Made by a program: the position numbers and the translations under genes | The notes under the pieces: model-generated | The model's database searches: none | What the model saw: only the letters and a program-made list of their open reading frames with translations | Told to the model about the DNA's origin: nothing | Shown here: in pieces, positions 13,482 through 26,047 of the stretch | How positions within the stretch are numbered: the first letter of the stretch is position 1 | Layout of the letters: every line of letters begins with the position of its first letter | Assembly: GCF_040412425.1 (NCBI RefSeq) | Contig: NC_089753.1 | Span: forward strand, 37,002,413 to 37,066,412 | Origin: Macrobrachium rosenbergii | Lineage: Eukaryota > Arthropoda > Malacostraca > Decapoda > Palaemonidae | DNA: 64,000 nt | Direction: 5' to 3'

Positions 13482-15394
13482 CAAAACATGTCACAAATCA
13501 AACGTGATTGTTCTTAGTCTACACTCTTTTCTTGTTAAGAATTGATTTCCAAACATCTCTCTACTTTCATAGTAGTACATCTTTAAAAATCTCATTTCGT
13601 ACTCCACAAGCTTTTACACTCCTTTGTCACAGTTTCTTCGGTGCAAAGGAACGATTATTCTTCTCTCAGTTATGTGGAATAATTTTCTAAATAAGACGAG
13701 TACAACCCATAGTTTCCACTCAGTAATGCAATTGTTACCATAATTCAGCATCTTGCTTGTAATCTTATCATCTCCTTGTTTATAACCATTGTTATATAAC
13801 TTTCATTATATCTTGAGGTGCAGTTTTTCAAGTTGCCACCAGTTCCTTCATAGTACTATGAATTGTCATAAACTAAACTGCAGTGTTTCCTTGCATCAGA
13901 AGGTTGATTGTTGACATAGAAGGGTAAAAAGGGGGAATAAATTTAGTAAGTGGTGGGTTGATGACATAGATGGTTAGTGAAGGAAAAAGGAAGGTTTGGT
14001 TTGAAGAGAAAGTCAATAAAAAGCAGTAAGGCTATAATACTTATGGTGATTTTGTTAAAACCTGTAAAATTTGTTAACTTGGAGGGAAATCGAACTGCAT
14101 TTCCGAAGCTCATCTGTGCCTTATTCCTGCTGTTGAGGAACCATTCCAGAGAATTAGGTTACATAATAATCTTATACTTCAGCGAACCCATTCTATTCCT
14201 ATTTATTTTTTCTCCTCTGAAACAGTCCTTCAGAATATTTACCTCTTCAACAAAAAACCATTTTCCTCATACAACCTCTCTGTGTTTGTATCCATTAATT
14301 AAAGATCTGTTTGCTTATGAACCTTTCTTTCAGTATAGAGTTTCCACTATCTGCTGTCCTTGTTCATCCTGCTGTGCATTTGTGCCCATTAATTCTCCTT
14401 TACCAGAGCACCAGTTTCTGTACACCACAAAAAGAGCACAGAAGAAAGGATTTGTCCTTGCAACAGCCCTTTGTCTTGCTTCAATTTGCCTTTGCATGTG
14501 CTCCCTGTGTATTTTTCTCTCCTAATTTGTTAATATAGAAGAATATTAGCAATGACTTGATCTGTCCCCTTAGGCAAGAGTGCCAGGACAAAGCCAAGTC
14601 CAAGCTTTTGCTCATATTCTTAGCAAGAAGCATCTTGGAAACTGAACGGTCTCCACATTTAAGAATCTGCTAATTCCAATTCATAAATAAGAAGTCATAA
14701 GACCAGTAATAAACAAGTTTCCCAAGTATTAAAGTACTCCTGGCCAGCTTGGAGTGATTTGAAGTACTTTGTCCCTTAAATTTAAAGAATAATTGATGGG
14801 ACCTTTAGCAAACAAGTTCCCTATGTGTTAGATTTTGTTGTTTCTTATCCTGGTTAGGTAAATTTCAGAATGTCAATTTTAAACATTTGATTATTAAAGT
14901 AAATATAAATTGGAGTGCGGTAAACCAGTCGTTAACTATACATTATAACTTAAACAGTTCAATTATATACCAAGACATACGTTAAAAGTGATCAAGCCAT
15001 CTCAGTACATTACTGTATTAATTGTTTAATGTTTGACGACATGCATTAAAAAAAAAAATTTGCTATCTCAGGCCTCTCCTCAGACCTAACCTAACCTGCC
15101 AATTAAAAATCGTGATGTAGAATGCCTCAAATATCTTCTAAATCTAATAAAATAACACCTGTAACCTTGTAGTAAGTACCCCCAGAAGTTTTGAAAATAT
15201 ACCTGTGAAATTGCTGTCTGAATTGATTGGAAAGCAATAGGGTTGCAGATCTTTTAGGAGTGAAACTTTCCTATCTTCAATACAGTAATGTCTGAAGCAA
15301 GAGAAATATACTTAAATAAATTAGTAAATTATTTATACAGTATATATACAAATAAATCGTAAAATAAAAGATGTAAGTGAAGAGATACTACCTG
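13482..15394. other. Non-coding interval
   Basis: The + strand ORF at 13977-14525 is hydrophobic and pyrimidine-driven, with no domain and no codon character, so I do not call it. Nothing else is recognised. Confidence 0.4.
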
Positions 15395-15990
15395 AATCCA
15401 GCTGAGGTTGATGGGGTATGTGAACACTGAAGATTTTTTGAATGAGGTAGAGAGAAGGGATTTTGAACTGCATGAAGCAAAATTGGAAAAGGATGTTGTA
15501 AGTATTACAGTGCTTGTGGAAGTGACAGTTGAGGATCTAAGGAGGGAAATTTAGAGGGTGCAGAATGAGGAAATGCCATGAATTGATGGGGCTGTAAGTG
15601 AGAGGTTGCACTGTGTTTGTGATAATTGCTGATCAAAGTTATTAGATTTGCGTTGATGAGAGAAAGGTTCCAAAGGAAATGGTGAAAGAAATAATTACTC
15701 TGGTGTATGCATTGGTAATACAGTTGACTGTAAGAATTATGGAAATATAAAATTATTTTCTATACAAAGGAATGCTTATGGTAGTACAGTATTTTGATTA
15801 GTAAGAAAGACAGAAGACGGGAGGATTGATAGGGGAAGAACAGTGTAGGCGTAGACAAGGAATAATGTGTGTGTGCATCATGTGCTTTTTATAAAGCAAT
15901 TACATGGGAAATTTCAAAATACTGATAAGAAAAGAAGCTTTATATGGTGCATATAGACTGTGAACAAGCTTATGATTTTATATATATAAA
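15395..15990 (+). pseudogene. Decayed LINE reverse transcriptase fragment
   Basis: Across shifting + frames there are remnants typical of non-LTR retrotransposon RT. VEVTVEDLRREI and then IDGAVSERL correspond to the family's 'pgIDGvtsE' block. KVPKEMVKEII corresponds to the 'vP.eW...ii.piyK' block. DCKNYGNIKLFS corresponds to 'C.NYRgIsLls'. A YGAYIDCEQAYD-like motif A (with frame breaks) follows at the right end. Several stops and frameshifts mean it is dead. No 3' endonuclease or tail is attached here. The clade is not determined. Confidence 0.6.
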
Positions 15991-16405
15991 GAAAAATTCC
16001 CTCAAAAGAGAAATGGTTATTAGCTGGAAAAATAGTTTAGCTTTGTGTACTTTTTACTATAATATAGTTCCTTGTTGTTATTTCCCCAAGTCGTAAAATT
16101 TTATTTTTAGATGACAAGAACTGCAACAAGATTCACTTGTGAGTGATGTTATACAGGTCCAATAACCAAATGCTTTTCATTGATGCAGTTAGCAGCAGGT
16201 TATGTAAATCAGTTTCTCTGACATTCAAGAGCGACGTGTTGAAGAAAACAGGCTGTTTATCAAGTACCTGTATAGTCAAGAGGCAACATCACGACTGTAG
16301 TATAGTAAAACAGTAGTTGCATATGAGTGCTTACTGTACTTTAGTTCATATGTTCTAGAAGCTTCATCCCAAGCCACTGTACTAAACAAGCAGTTTCTTT
16401 GACAG

Positions 16406-16846
16406 GGAGGAAATTGCAGCAGTGGTAGCGGGATTGTCAAAGGCCATGATTTCGGAGGATTCCAAGGGTCCGAATATGCATCCAACTCATGGAAGCCTTG
16501 GCCTGATCCAGTTTGTTCCGATGCACAGGTCACAACTCAGCGTTTTTGCAATGATGAGGGAGCTAAGAAGTGCATGAAAGGTGTAAGAGTGTTCTTGTGT
16601 CCAAGGTGTCCAAATAAATTTGCAAATAAACAACACCTAATTTATCATATCCGAACACATACTGGTGAGAAGCCATACAAGTGCTCAGTCTGCATAGCCG
16701 AATTCTCTCAGAAAGGAAATCTGCGAGTACATATGAGAACACATACTGGTGAAAAACCATTTGCTTGTCACATTTGCTCTTCAACATTTACCAGAAAAGC
16801 AAATCTTCAGTTACATCTCATGAGTCATGAACGTGCCTCAGTTTAA
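16406..16846 (+). CDS. C2H2 zinc-finger alternative terminal exon D (3 fingers)
   Basis: Starts after the acceptor TTTCTTTGACAG in phase 0 (GGNCSSGSGIVKGHDFGG...) and runs 146 residues to TAA. The glycine-rich 60-residue lead-in contains cysteines but no domain. Three fingers are joined by TGEKP linkers: FLCPRC...HIRTH, YKCSVC...HMRTH and FACHIC...HLMSH. The middle finger has the FSQKGNLRVH helix, almost the same as exon C, so C and D look like older relatives. AATAAA at 17118 is 270 bp after the stop. Predicted to be an isoform-specific DNA-binding end. Confidence 0.85.
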   Translation, partial: GGNCSSGSGIVKGHDFGGFQGSEYASNSWKPWPDPVCSDAQVTTQRFCNDEGAKKCMKGVRVFLCPRCPNKFANKQHLIYHIRTHTGEKPYKCSVCIAEFSQKGNLRVHMRTHTGEKPFACHICSSTFTRKANLQLHLMSHERASV

Positions 16847-17117
16847 TTATCTAACAGTGAAAGACCAGTGAACGGAGTAGTAGATATTCAAGACTGCATT
16901 AAGTTTTGAAAAGTTATTATAAAGGGACATTTTTAATTAAATTCAAAGCTGTTGTGTTTTGTAATTGTGCTCTGGAGGCCATTGAAAAAGGGTTACTATT
17001 TGTAACAGTTATATAAAATGGTCGTGAGGCAGAATATTTTAACATTATTTAAAAATTTTTGTATTAAAATTAAATGGTTTAACCAAACTTCCTAAATTGT
17101 CTTTCATTAACTTGTAT

Positions 17118-17123
17118 AATAAA
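17118..17123 (+). terminator. Possible poly(A) signal of exon D
   Basis: AATAAA about 270 bp after the exon D stop. Confidence 0.35.
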
Positions 17124-17216
17124 TGAAGTGAGCCAAACACTGTTGACCACTAAGTAAAGGGCACACCCTTTTTTTTGTGAAGAGGTAATCTCATGGCATT
17201 CAGTTAAAATATGAGT

Positions 17217-17289
17217 TTTCACTTATACAACTTACCCGGTAGTTACATATAGCTGAGCTATATGTAACTACCGGGTAAGTATAAGTGAA
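17217..17289. repeat. Near-perfect 73 bp palindrome
   Basis: The arms share TTTCACTTATAC, then CTTACCCGGTAGTTAC, then ATATAGCT, and meet at one central base. The only break is a small bulge (CAA on the left arm). It is likely two head-to-head copies of a transposon end, or a tiny foldback element. No other feature is nearby. Confidence 0.85.
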
Positions 17290-19155
17290 ACGTTATTTTA
17301 TCATAAAAATTTCATGTTGTTCTAGTACAATGCATTGAGTATTGTCACATGAACGTCTAGTTGTTTGGAAATAGAGCAGTTTTGGTCCTGTTTAAATTAG
17401 AATATCAAATATTCCTTTTTATGATATATTGGGAGCAGTGGCAGCCATTAAATCAATTAAGTGACATAGATAAAAAACCAAATTAAGACAGCTGCATATT
17501 TATATGAAAAATGTGCAGTATTCTCAGTGGTATCAAGATTTCTCAAAGATGTAGTATGACTTTAGACGATATCAGGTCTAGTCCCACTTGTCTTGAACAA
17601 TTCTAGCTTCCCCTTTGAGACTATATTTTCAAATGGGAAAAACAATTGTTTCAGGGTATAATGAGCTTTTTAAAGTGCAGGTTCTTATTTGCAAGAGAAA
17701 TGAGAAATTCCCTGCCAGGTGGACTTTTAAAGCTCAAATGCACCCTACCACTGCAGTAACTTGTTTTCAGGCAATGTGGAATTGGTTAACTTTTTAACTA
17801 AAGTTTTTGAGATTATGCATAGAATAATATGCAGTCCTTTCTCATTGAACAAAGATTTTTTGAACTTGGAAACTATTTTAAATATAGAAATTAGAGATAC
17901 TCTGTTATATGAATTCGTCTAAATTTTAGATACAGTAACAGGCCATGTTGCATTGCTGGTTTGCATTTCAGAGACTCATTGTAACAAAACAATGGTTTGT
18001 TGTTTTTGATTGAATAATTATGCTTTTATTCATTGGCTGAAAAATTATGCTTTCATTACCAATGTGGCTAAGAATTATTGTAATTTTATGACTTAGTACT
18101 TTCAATAATGCTATCAGGGCTATTAAACATACCTCAGACATGATTTTAGTGTATGCGGACTTCCATTCGTAAGATGCATAGGTGTTAAGATAAAGAATTA
18201 TGGTATTTGTTTTTATATAAATTACAGTTGCGTGTAGTTGATCAAGTATGTAGCCTGATTAGGTATGCACTTGTGTACTTCCAAAAGAGATTTTGTTTTC
18301 TGTGGTCACAAATATTTTTATTTTGTGAATGTGAAATGTATATTATCTTGTATTAATTGATGAAACATAGAAATTAGTACTTTACAAGTAAATATTAAAC
18401 CGCATATAATTATTCTCTATTTTGTTTTTGCATTTTTGTTAATAAAAATGAGTAATGTGATGTTACGTCCTTTAAATGTAACCTTTGCATTATAGGCTGT
18501 TTGATTTAATTTGTATGGTATCAAATTATAGGTCCAGTGTACAAAAATGTATGAAAGAAAAACTGAACAGAGTATTTGCAAAACAAAGCAACACCCAGGT
18601 AAAGCAAAGCACATACTACAAATTAAAGTACAGTATAAAACAACCTTTAGGTGATGACTAAAGAAAAAAAGGTATGACTGTTTAGTGCACAATACTAGTG
18701 AAAAAGAAAAAAAAAGTGAAAGACTGAAGCGATCAAAATTACCGGTAGACCCAAGCTAAATAAATTGCAGGAGGTTAAATATACTGTGCTACTGCATAAT
18801 GCCAGCAGACCTTTTGATCATGGAGAAGGTTCTTTTATGTCATTTTTCACGATGAAGCTGAATCAATGGCTTTCTTGCTAATCAGTGCCCAGCTCTTGTT
18901 CCATATCAGATTCACATTAGTGTTCTGATGAAAGGTTGCTGTCTTAGCTATTCCTTTGGATATTTCTGTCTAGTATTTCAGTGTAAGGTTGCTGTCCTAT
19001 GCTTTTCGTATGGATATTGTTATCAATAACTTCATGGCTTTATGCTGACAGTCAGAAAATTTTTGAACTCAAAATGGCTGATTTAAAAGTTAGCCACTTT
19101 GAGCATTCCATACTGAACCAATATAAAATGCAGAATTCACTGTTTGTCTGTTTCC

Positions 19156-19157
<2 letters not shown>
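17290..19157. other. Non-coding interval
   Basis: AT-rich, no coding signal. Short ORFs at 17615 and 18417 have no domain and biased composition. Confidence 0.4.

Positions 19158-19239
<82 letters not shown>
19158..19239. repeat. (GA)n microsatellite
   Basis: About 82 bp of pure GA, followed by a short CTCTCT run that could pair with it. Confidence 0.97.
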
Positions 19240-19241
<2 letters not shown>

Positions 19242-19634
19242 CTCTCTTCTTGAAGCGTTACAGTTTCAGACCTGATATTTCTTAATTGTCAAGCAATCTG
19301 TTACACATTTTTCTTTATATTCATCAAGCAATGTATTACACAAATTTTTGCATTATATTTAAGATTTGTTTACAATATAATCTTAAAAATGAAATATTTT
19401 ATATTAGCAGGAAGATCTTAATGTAAAGAAAAATGTGTTTAGTCAAAAGTTATTTTCAGTGAAAATGAAAAAAGAGAAATGCTGAAACAAAGAAAGGCTT
19501 GCAAACTCTGAAGCACTACTACTCAACTAACCTTTCATTAGTGCAGAGAAGTTTTGGTCTCTTTGGTGTATGAAGACAAAACAACCCTTTGCTCCCATTC
19601 ACTCAGTCTGCAAATACGACTGAAAAGGAATGTA

Positions 19635-19988
19635 CAGTGAACCCCCCGTATTCGCGGGGGATGCATCCCACACCCCCCCGCAAATAGCTAAAATCCGGGA
19701 ATACTTAAAACCCCTCTAAAAATATTTACAACTGCCCATTTTGATAGTTTAAACACAGACAAGCCCCTGTAAAAATGCATATACCTGAGTTTTTTAATAG
19801 TTTTATCACAAAAAGTGCATTTATTCATGAAAATTATATGAAAATACAGTAATTAGTGAATATTTCTCAGTGAAAAATACATAAATGGGCTTAATTTTCC
19901 ATGAATGATGGCTAGATATGTTCCACAGAGAAACCGGCGAATGCATGAGTCCATGAACCATGAGAACGTGAATACGGGGGATTTACTG
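19635..19988. mobile_element. pogo/Tigger-like MITE (354 bp)
   Basis: The terminal repeats CAGTGAACCCCCCGTATTCG (left) and the complement of ATACGGGGGATTTACTG (right) are flanked by TA on both sides. The interior is AT-rich and non-coding. The C-rich end (CCCCCCGTATTCGCGG) is reminiscent of Tigger-derived MITEs in other animals; that link is by recollection, not by search. Confidence 0.75.
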
Positions 19989-20863
19989 TACATGATGTGG
20001 TTGTATAGATTTTAGATGTACAGTAATGAATGTTCCCCTTATGGATTCTCTGATGATGGAGAAAATAGATATTCAGCTAGATGCCTGAAATTTAATGGTT
20101 CTCCATTATTTCTATATGACCAAACCACTTCAGAGCATTGACTGATATCTTCATGTATGGCTACGTTCTTACTGTGTTTCCTAATGAGCACATTTCTCAC
20201 CTTCCACCCTTCTAGCCCCACAAAAAATATACTCATCATAACTGGCAGACTCATTTCAACACATATAGGGATAGTTAAGGAAGTTATTACATGTCTGCTC
20301 TGCAGTATAGATTTCCTTTATATACTGATTATGTTGGTTACTTAAGCTTGCATTCTTAATTACCATTAAAACAATCCACTAAATTGCAAAACATTAAGAA
20401 TCATGAGGTACTGTATGTTCATGTTTATTTTGGGAAATTTGTTGATGATATGTAGTTTTTAATTATTTGTTTAGAAAAATAAAGTTATTGTCAGTTGTGA
20501 GTGTATAAGAACATGAAAACACATTAAATGTACTTGAGAAATCAAGCCTGTATAATTATAATTGAACTAGCCATAATTAGAAAGAAAAATACTGGGACAG
20601 GTTCTGTATAAAGTGTGCATGAGTGTAGCTTATTGAGTACTCATTATGATATTAAATTCAGGTTGCAATATATATATATATTGATTAAGGTATCTGAATT
20701 ATTTGTATATTGAGTTCAGAGAAAACTCCAAGTGCAAATGATTCAAGCTTTTATTATTCATCGTCAACAGTGTTTAAGAAGATGATTGTGATGGAACATT
20801 TATGTATCCATGGATGAAATCGTCCTTTCATTCTCAGAGGAACATTTTGCTGAGAGGTGCATT

Positions 20864-21051
20864 ATACTGTCGACAGCCACTACACCTAATACACCGTGGG
20901 GGATTGGGGGAGGTTGTTTGCAGTAAACTTCAGATGTAAACATATACTTAATGCAACAATGATTAAATATATGTTTACATCTGAAGTTTACTGAAACAAC
21001 CTCCCCCAATCCCCCACAGTGTATTAGGTGTAGTGGCTGTCGACAGTGTAT
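20864..21051. repeat. Long hairpin, ~83 bp arms, ~21 bp loop
   Basis: The left arm (20864-20946) and right arm (20968-21051) are reverse complements with only a handful of mismatches. They share TGTCGACAGCCACTACACC and AAACTTCAGATGTAAACATA. The ORF of 98 codons spanning it on the minus strand is an artefact of the symmetry. It may be a foldback transposon, a self-inverted fragment, or a hairpin-RNA source. It lies about 600 bp before zinc-finger exon E. Confidence 0.9.
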
Positions 21052-21658
21052 ATACAGCATGTATGACCAGTGTTGTGATGGAGTGATATTTAACATTATT
21101 TACTAGTTGTTTTTATTTTAATCTAGAAGAGCTGATGAAACAGAAGAGGCTTTGTTTTCATCTGATGTGATGCTAGAGCATTGACTTAGTGGCTTCTTGA
21201 TTTAGTCATAAATACATAGCAGAATTTTTTTGCGAAGTATTATAATGGATATTACCCTCCTATCTCTTCTTCACTTGTATCTAGAATTGTTAGCTTCTTG
21301 CCAGATTTTATCCTGCCCATTTTTTCTTTCTTTCTTTCTTTCTGATGTGGAATTTGAGGGTTATCCTTACTCTGAATATTGTATACCTCAAAAATGACAA
21401 AGAAATAATTTTTTCAACATATTAAGGAGAGGACACTGTGCATGTCCAGTGCATAAGTTTTGGTGATTTCATAACTACTGGCCTTTGCCTCCTACTAACT
21501 GCAAAATACAGCATAATTATGATCTAACAATTTGAAAATTGAAACAAAAGTAATGTCCCTAACTGAATGTTGTTTTTATAAATCAAAGGTACTCCTAATG
21601 TGGAAGATCACAGCAGTTTAATCCAAAATTAGTAGATAACTGTAGAATTTCTAAACAG

Positions 21659-21991
21659 GGCTCAAAGGACGTCAGTTGTGCGGAGCTTGGTGGCAACAGA
21701 GGGGAGCCAATTGCAAGTCGAGATCTAGGAAATCCCTTTGTCAAGTACTTCCTTTGCCCGTACTGTTCATATTCCAATCTTCTGAAGGAGTCAGTGACCA
21801 GGCATATACGCACTCACACAGGAGAAAAGCCCTATCCGTGCAATTTCTGCAGTGCTCAGTTCTCGAGGAAAGACAACCTCAAGATTCACATAAGAACCCA
21901 CACAGGGGAGAAACCCTTTACATGTTCCATTTGCTCAAAATGTTTTGTCCAGAGTAGTCACCTAAAAAGTCATATGTCTGTGCATAAGTAA
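21659..21991 (+). CDS. C2H2 zinc-finger alternative terminal exon E (3 fingers)
   Basis: Begins after the acceptor TTTCTAAACAG in phase 0 (GSKDVSCAELGGN...) and runs 110 residues to TAA. No methionine occurs before the fingers. The fingers are LCPYCSYSNLLKESVTRH, YPCNFCSAQFSRKDNLKIH and FTCSICSKCFVQSSHLKSH, with TGEKP linkers. Its first finger core (SYSNLLKESVTRHIRTH) is identical in protein to that of exon F at 30479, and the second is close (SRKDNLKIH against ARRDILKIH). The two exons are therefore a duplicate pair whose third fingers have diverged. Predicted isoform-specific DNA-binding end. Confidence 0.88.
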   Translation, partial: GSKDVSCAELGGNRGEPIASRDLGNPFVKYFLCPYCSYSNLLKESVTRHIRTHTGEKPYPCNFCSAQFSRKDNLKIHIRTHTGEKPFTCSICSKCFVQSSHLKSHMSVHK

Positions 21992-23815
21992 ATCAAGGGA
22001 AAGTGAAGAAATATAATCTTTTTTTTTTATATAGAATTTTTCTATTTGTTATGAAGATCTAGGGAAATTTGCATTTGTGCTCGGCCTTCTGTTGATAGAC
22101 TAGTTTGTAAAGTGATATTAAATTCAAAGAGACCACTTTTATGGCTAACGATGCTTTTTATTTTGTTTTGTGTAACACTTTTGCAGTAGTAGTGATTTCA
22201 ATGCCAAATTTACATTATCTTCTCTTTTTAAAATTTAGATTTACTGATATCTAACAAAAATGTATTGATAGGAAAGGATTAAGATGTATGTATTCTAAAT
22301 GTTATTGTATTTGTTGTTTTGTGAAAATATCAGTTGTATTGTGATAAATCAGAGAATATCACTACTAGTGCATCACTAGGGGTGATGAAGCATTCACAAA
22401 TATCTTGTGCCTGACCCTTTGGGAATAACTTCAGTGTTATTCTTTACCAAGAATTTTCTTCCTTCAAATTGAAAAAAAATTAGATATATATTCAGTGTTT
22501 ATTAAAGTAAAGTACATGTCAAGGATTACATTAGCATTTTTTGCCATGGAAATTGCCACCTTGTATGGATGACCATTTACTGCTGGGTCTGAAAAGTCCC
22601 TTTCAACTTGTTGAACTTTGTTTTAGTGATGCATTTTTTTTTTAGCAATAATTTCTTCCAGCAGAAATTCAAGTGTAGTATGAACAGCTAACTTACTCCT
22701 GTTGTTTAAATCTTTCCATGAAATGCTTTGGACTGATATGATTTACCACACTGTGTACGTAGACATGGTTTGCGATGGTTTGTTGATAATTTTCTGACTA
22801 TGGAATTCAGTTGGTATTTCTGTCTACTCAGATTTAATTAATTAATCACATACCAAGCATCAGATTTAATTTGAATCAGAAAATTATAACTAAATTTGTC
22901 ACAATGTTTTGGCACACCATTTAAAGTAATTGGTGAACTTTATAGTCAAATACTTTGACTGTGTGAACAAGATTTCAAATAACCTTTGATGTCTCTAAAC
23001 AAGCCAAAAGAGGAATGCACTTAATTTTTAAAGTCAAATGCTGGAGGTTTTCCAGTTTGAATGATTATTCAAATTAAATTTGTACCCTGGGTCATGGAAG
23101 CCAGATTTTATAGATTGTTCTGTATCCGTAAAAACTGGCTACAGTATGAGACCCTTGTGTTCAGTGATTACCTTTCCTTGTAAATCCCTAAAAATCCCTC
23201 CAACTTGTAAATGTGTCTTTGTACTTTTTCACTGTTTGTTTGGGGGTATTTAGTTTGCCTGTTGTAGAATGCCCTCCTAATTCTGTGTTGTTCATAAAGG
23301 TATCCTCCTTCACTTTTGTTCATTCATTTTTTTGTATATTGGTATCCTATTTTATCTCCATTCATATGTTATTTTTTACATTACTAATGTCTGCATTGCT
23401 AAGTATACTGGCTTTAATTTGCGCATTATTAGATTGAACTTTAGTTTTGTATCAGTATATAAATTACTGGCAACAGAATTATTAAAGCAGCTGATCTGGT
23501 TGGTTATCTTAATCTTGTTGTCACTACATTCCTTTTTGAAAAATGCAAAGCTTCCACTTTCATCATTCCTGGAATATACAAATTTAACATGATACTGTGG
23601 CCAAACCAGTTTATAATGATGATAATAACTTGCAAAAATAAGTGTTCAACAAGGTTTGTAACTCCAAAGAGCGACATGGTGATAAGGTTTGTTGAATAAT
23701 TATATTGATTGCATATTACACATGTAGCCATAACTTTGTAACTACTTCAAACATTTATGCTAATTTGTCATATTTCAACATGTTATTAATCTAATTTGTG
23801 AGTTCAGTAATTGTT
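21992..23815. other. 3' UTR/intron after exon E
   Basis: No coding signal. ATTAAA at 22117 is a weak poly(A) candidate. ORFs at 23213-23592 are hydrophobic AT-rich chance frames. Confidence 0.4.
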
Positions 23816-24213
23816 CTAAAAAGGCTGTGACTCCTTCTACAATCATTCCAACAGGAGTAGAAGCCTTGCTGGGACCGAAGAAGGACTCAAAGACATCTTT
23901 TGAGTTGCCTTGTTCCAGTCATGCTGACTCAGTCCTGAATCATGTAACTGTCTATTCAGAAGAGGCACAAGAGGAGCTGCATAATAAATTACTTTCTGTG
24001 GCGAGGTAGAGGAGGAGGAGGAGGGAGAAACTTAAACGATCTGCCAGAACAAAGGGAGTAGTCCCTTCCCGAAATCAAGGCATTTACATGATTCAGGACT
24101 GAGTCAGCATGACTGGAATAAGGCAACTCAAAAGATGTCTTTGAGTCCTTCTTCGCTCCCCGCAAGGTTTCTATTCCTGTCGGAATGATTGTAGAAAGAG
24201 TCAGCCTTTTTAG
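23816..24213. repeat. Inverted repeat from duplicated gag fragment
   Basis: Arms at 23816-23947 and 24084-24213 (about 130 bp each) are inverted copies of one DIRS gag fragment. The + arm reads STIIPTGVEALLGPKKDSK and the minus arm STIIPTGIETLRGAKKDSK. The 136 bp spacer also has an inverted copy at about 26270-26395. It formed during rearrangement of the DIRS-2 element next door. The arms keep a readable protein frame on both strands, so duplication is not extremely old. Confidence 0.85.
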
Positions 24214-24277
24214 AAAGATTATTGAACTCATGAATGAGATCAATAACCTCTTCATAAGAAGAAAAAAACTTCTGATT

Positions 24278-25797
24278 CTACAAATCCTCCGCCTCTTGGA
24301 CACGAGGATCCCCGTCTGCCTCCTCTGAAGGATTCACAGAGTTTGGAACCAGAGCATGATCACAGGTTCGAGACGCAAAAAACCCTATCTTGTACATCAG
24401 ACGTGCATCATCCTGTAGCCCACGTCCACTGACGTGGGATGATGAATGACGGCTGCGGACGTGGGAAGGCGAACAACAGCCGTGGATGTCGGGAGGCGAA
24501 CAACGGCCGTGGATGTAGGAAGGTGAATGACAGCCGCAGATGCGGGAAGACAAACAAAGGCGGTGGTCCTTTCTTGAAGATCGTGATGAGGAACGTCATC
24601 GAGAACGGCGAAGCAGTGAGCCAGACGAAGAACACTGTCGTATCCATCTCTACTGTGGTGGCTAGATGTACGTCTGTCACCATCTGCATGGCTGTGCCTA
24701 TTCACATGTCCTCATCCAAGAGAATCAGGAGAGGAACTACAACGCCCATGACGGCCGTGTCTATCCACACGTCCATGTCCAAGGGAATAAGAAAAGGAAT
24801 CATGATTTCTTCTGGGCGACCGTCATTTGGACTTAAAGGAGATTCTACCACTTGGGATTTCTTGATTGGAGCCTTGTCGTCCTTCCTCCTAAATTGAGCA
24901 GGAGGCGTTAGAGAAGGAGCAACTGTAGAGTCTTTCTCAGCAAGAGATTCTTGATGGCAAAAGGATGGAGGATGAGACACACTTCCCACAGGAACATGGT
25001 ACGTGTGTAGGAGAAACACAGCCGTGGTCCGAAGGCGAAGAAGAAGAGATGGTCTTCTGTTTCTTTGAGGAACGGACAGGAGGGCAGACGACGATGAGAA
25101 GGATAAGGAAGAAGATTGCGAAGACAAAGGAGGAGGTCTACGCTGTCTCCTCTTAAGAAAATGGCCACATTTTACTTGAGCAGTCAACAGTGTTGAGTAC
25201 AGTTTGAACAAGAGAAGATTATGCGTAGAGATAACCAATGGCATTTCGCTAGAAGGCGTAACACGAGACCCAGTAAAGTGAAGGCTGGGAGGGTTGGGAA
25301 CTGTCATGGCAGCCAACAACGGAATGCGTGAAGACATAAAATGGGATAGCAGGCCATCTGAGGTTGGCACTCCTGATAGGCCTAACGAAGCCCAAACATC
25401 CAACATCTGCGCATCTGAGTGTGAAACAGGAAAAATATGGTGCTACCCCCACCCTCCCGGGAGAGGAACATCCCCCCCCCCCCCCCCCGGAGAGAGGCGG
25501 GACAGCATGAGGCATATTCAGAGAACCCTCTCCCAAAACTTCCAAAGATGAATCAATGGAAGACAAGGAAGGAGACAAACCTGACAGGGAAGGAGAAGCA
25601 AGGGAAGAAGCAGAACAATGAGGAACCTGGGAAACATGTATCGAAGGAGGAGAAAATCCTTCCCAAGATGGTGCCTCTGACTTCCTCTTGTGCTGCTTCT
25701 TTATGACAAATCTCTTCCACTGCACAAGAGGCCAAGAACGACACTCAGGGCAAGGGTTAGTCACATTGCAGTCATTCGATCTACACCTGCTACAAGT
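24278..25797 (-). pseudogene. Degenerate DIRS gag-like gene
   Basis: The minus-strand N-terminal part carries a cysteine cluster (TCSRCRSNDCNV, then NPCPECRSWPLVQWKRF) that looks like a zinc-binding gag module, comparable in position to the Cys/His cluster of the fuller element at 41712. Downstream it becomes serine- and proline-rich with repeated HPHSS/RSSSHV-like text. It breaks into several frames and includes a poly-G(poly-C) run. The product would be a capsid-like protein of the retroelement; as it stands it is not translatable. Assignment rests on the Cys cluster and on adjacency to DIRS pol and the terminal repeat. Confidence 0.5.
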
Positions 25798-26047
25798 TGA
25801 ATCTCATAGTTGAATGGGGGCCAGTCTCAAAGGAAGCCATAAACATGAGCAAGGATAGGAGCCTACACCAGGACATTTTCTCTAAGGCTTATGGGAACTT
25901 TTAGCTGGGTTTTGGGATTGTATGATAAAAACCGAAACACACACACACTAAACACACACACTGGTCACAAAAATTACCATGAAACATGGGCAAAGGCAAA
26001 AACAACCAGCTATGGAAAGGAAGGAGAGAAAGAAATGATCTCTCTCA

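Noticed and set aside
13977..14525. 182-codon + strand ORF
   Set aside because: Hydrophobic, pyrimidine-driven, no domain, no splice context; considered chance.
20800..21096. 98-codon ORF on the minus strand
   Set aside because: It spans the hairpin and reads both arms; the symmetry explains its openness.
24439..24897. 152-codon + strand ORF with Gly/Arg/Asn repeats
   Set aside because: Shadow of the degenerate gag on the other strand; no independent coding evidence.
25471..25489. Run of about 19 C as a regulatory G-quadruplex on the minus strand
   Set aside because: Sits in decayed retroelement gag and is more likely slippage or an assembly artefact; no regulatory context.
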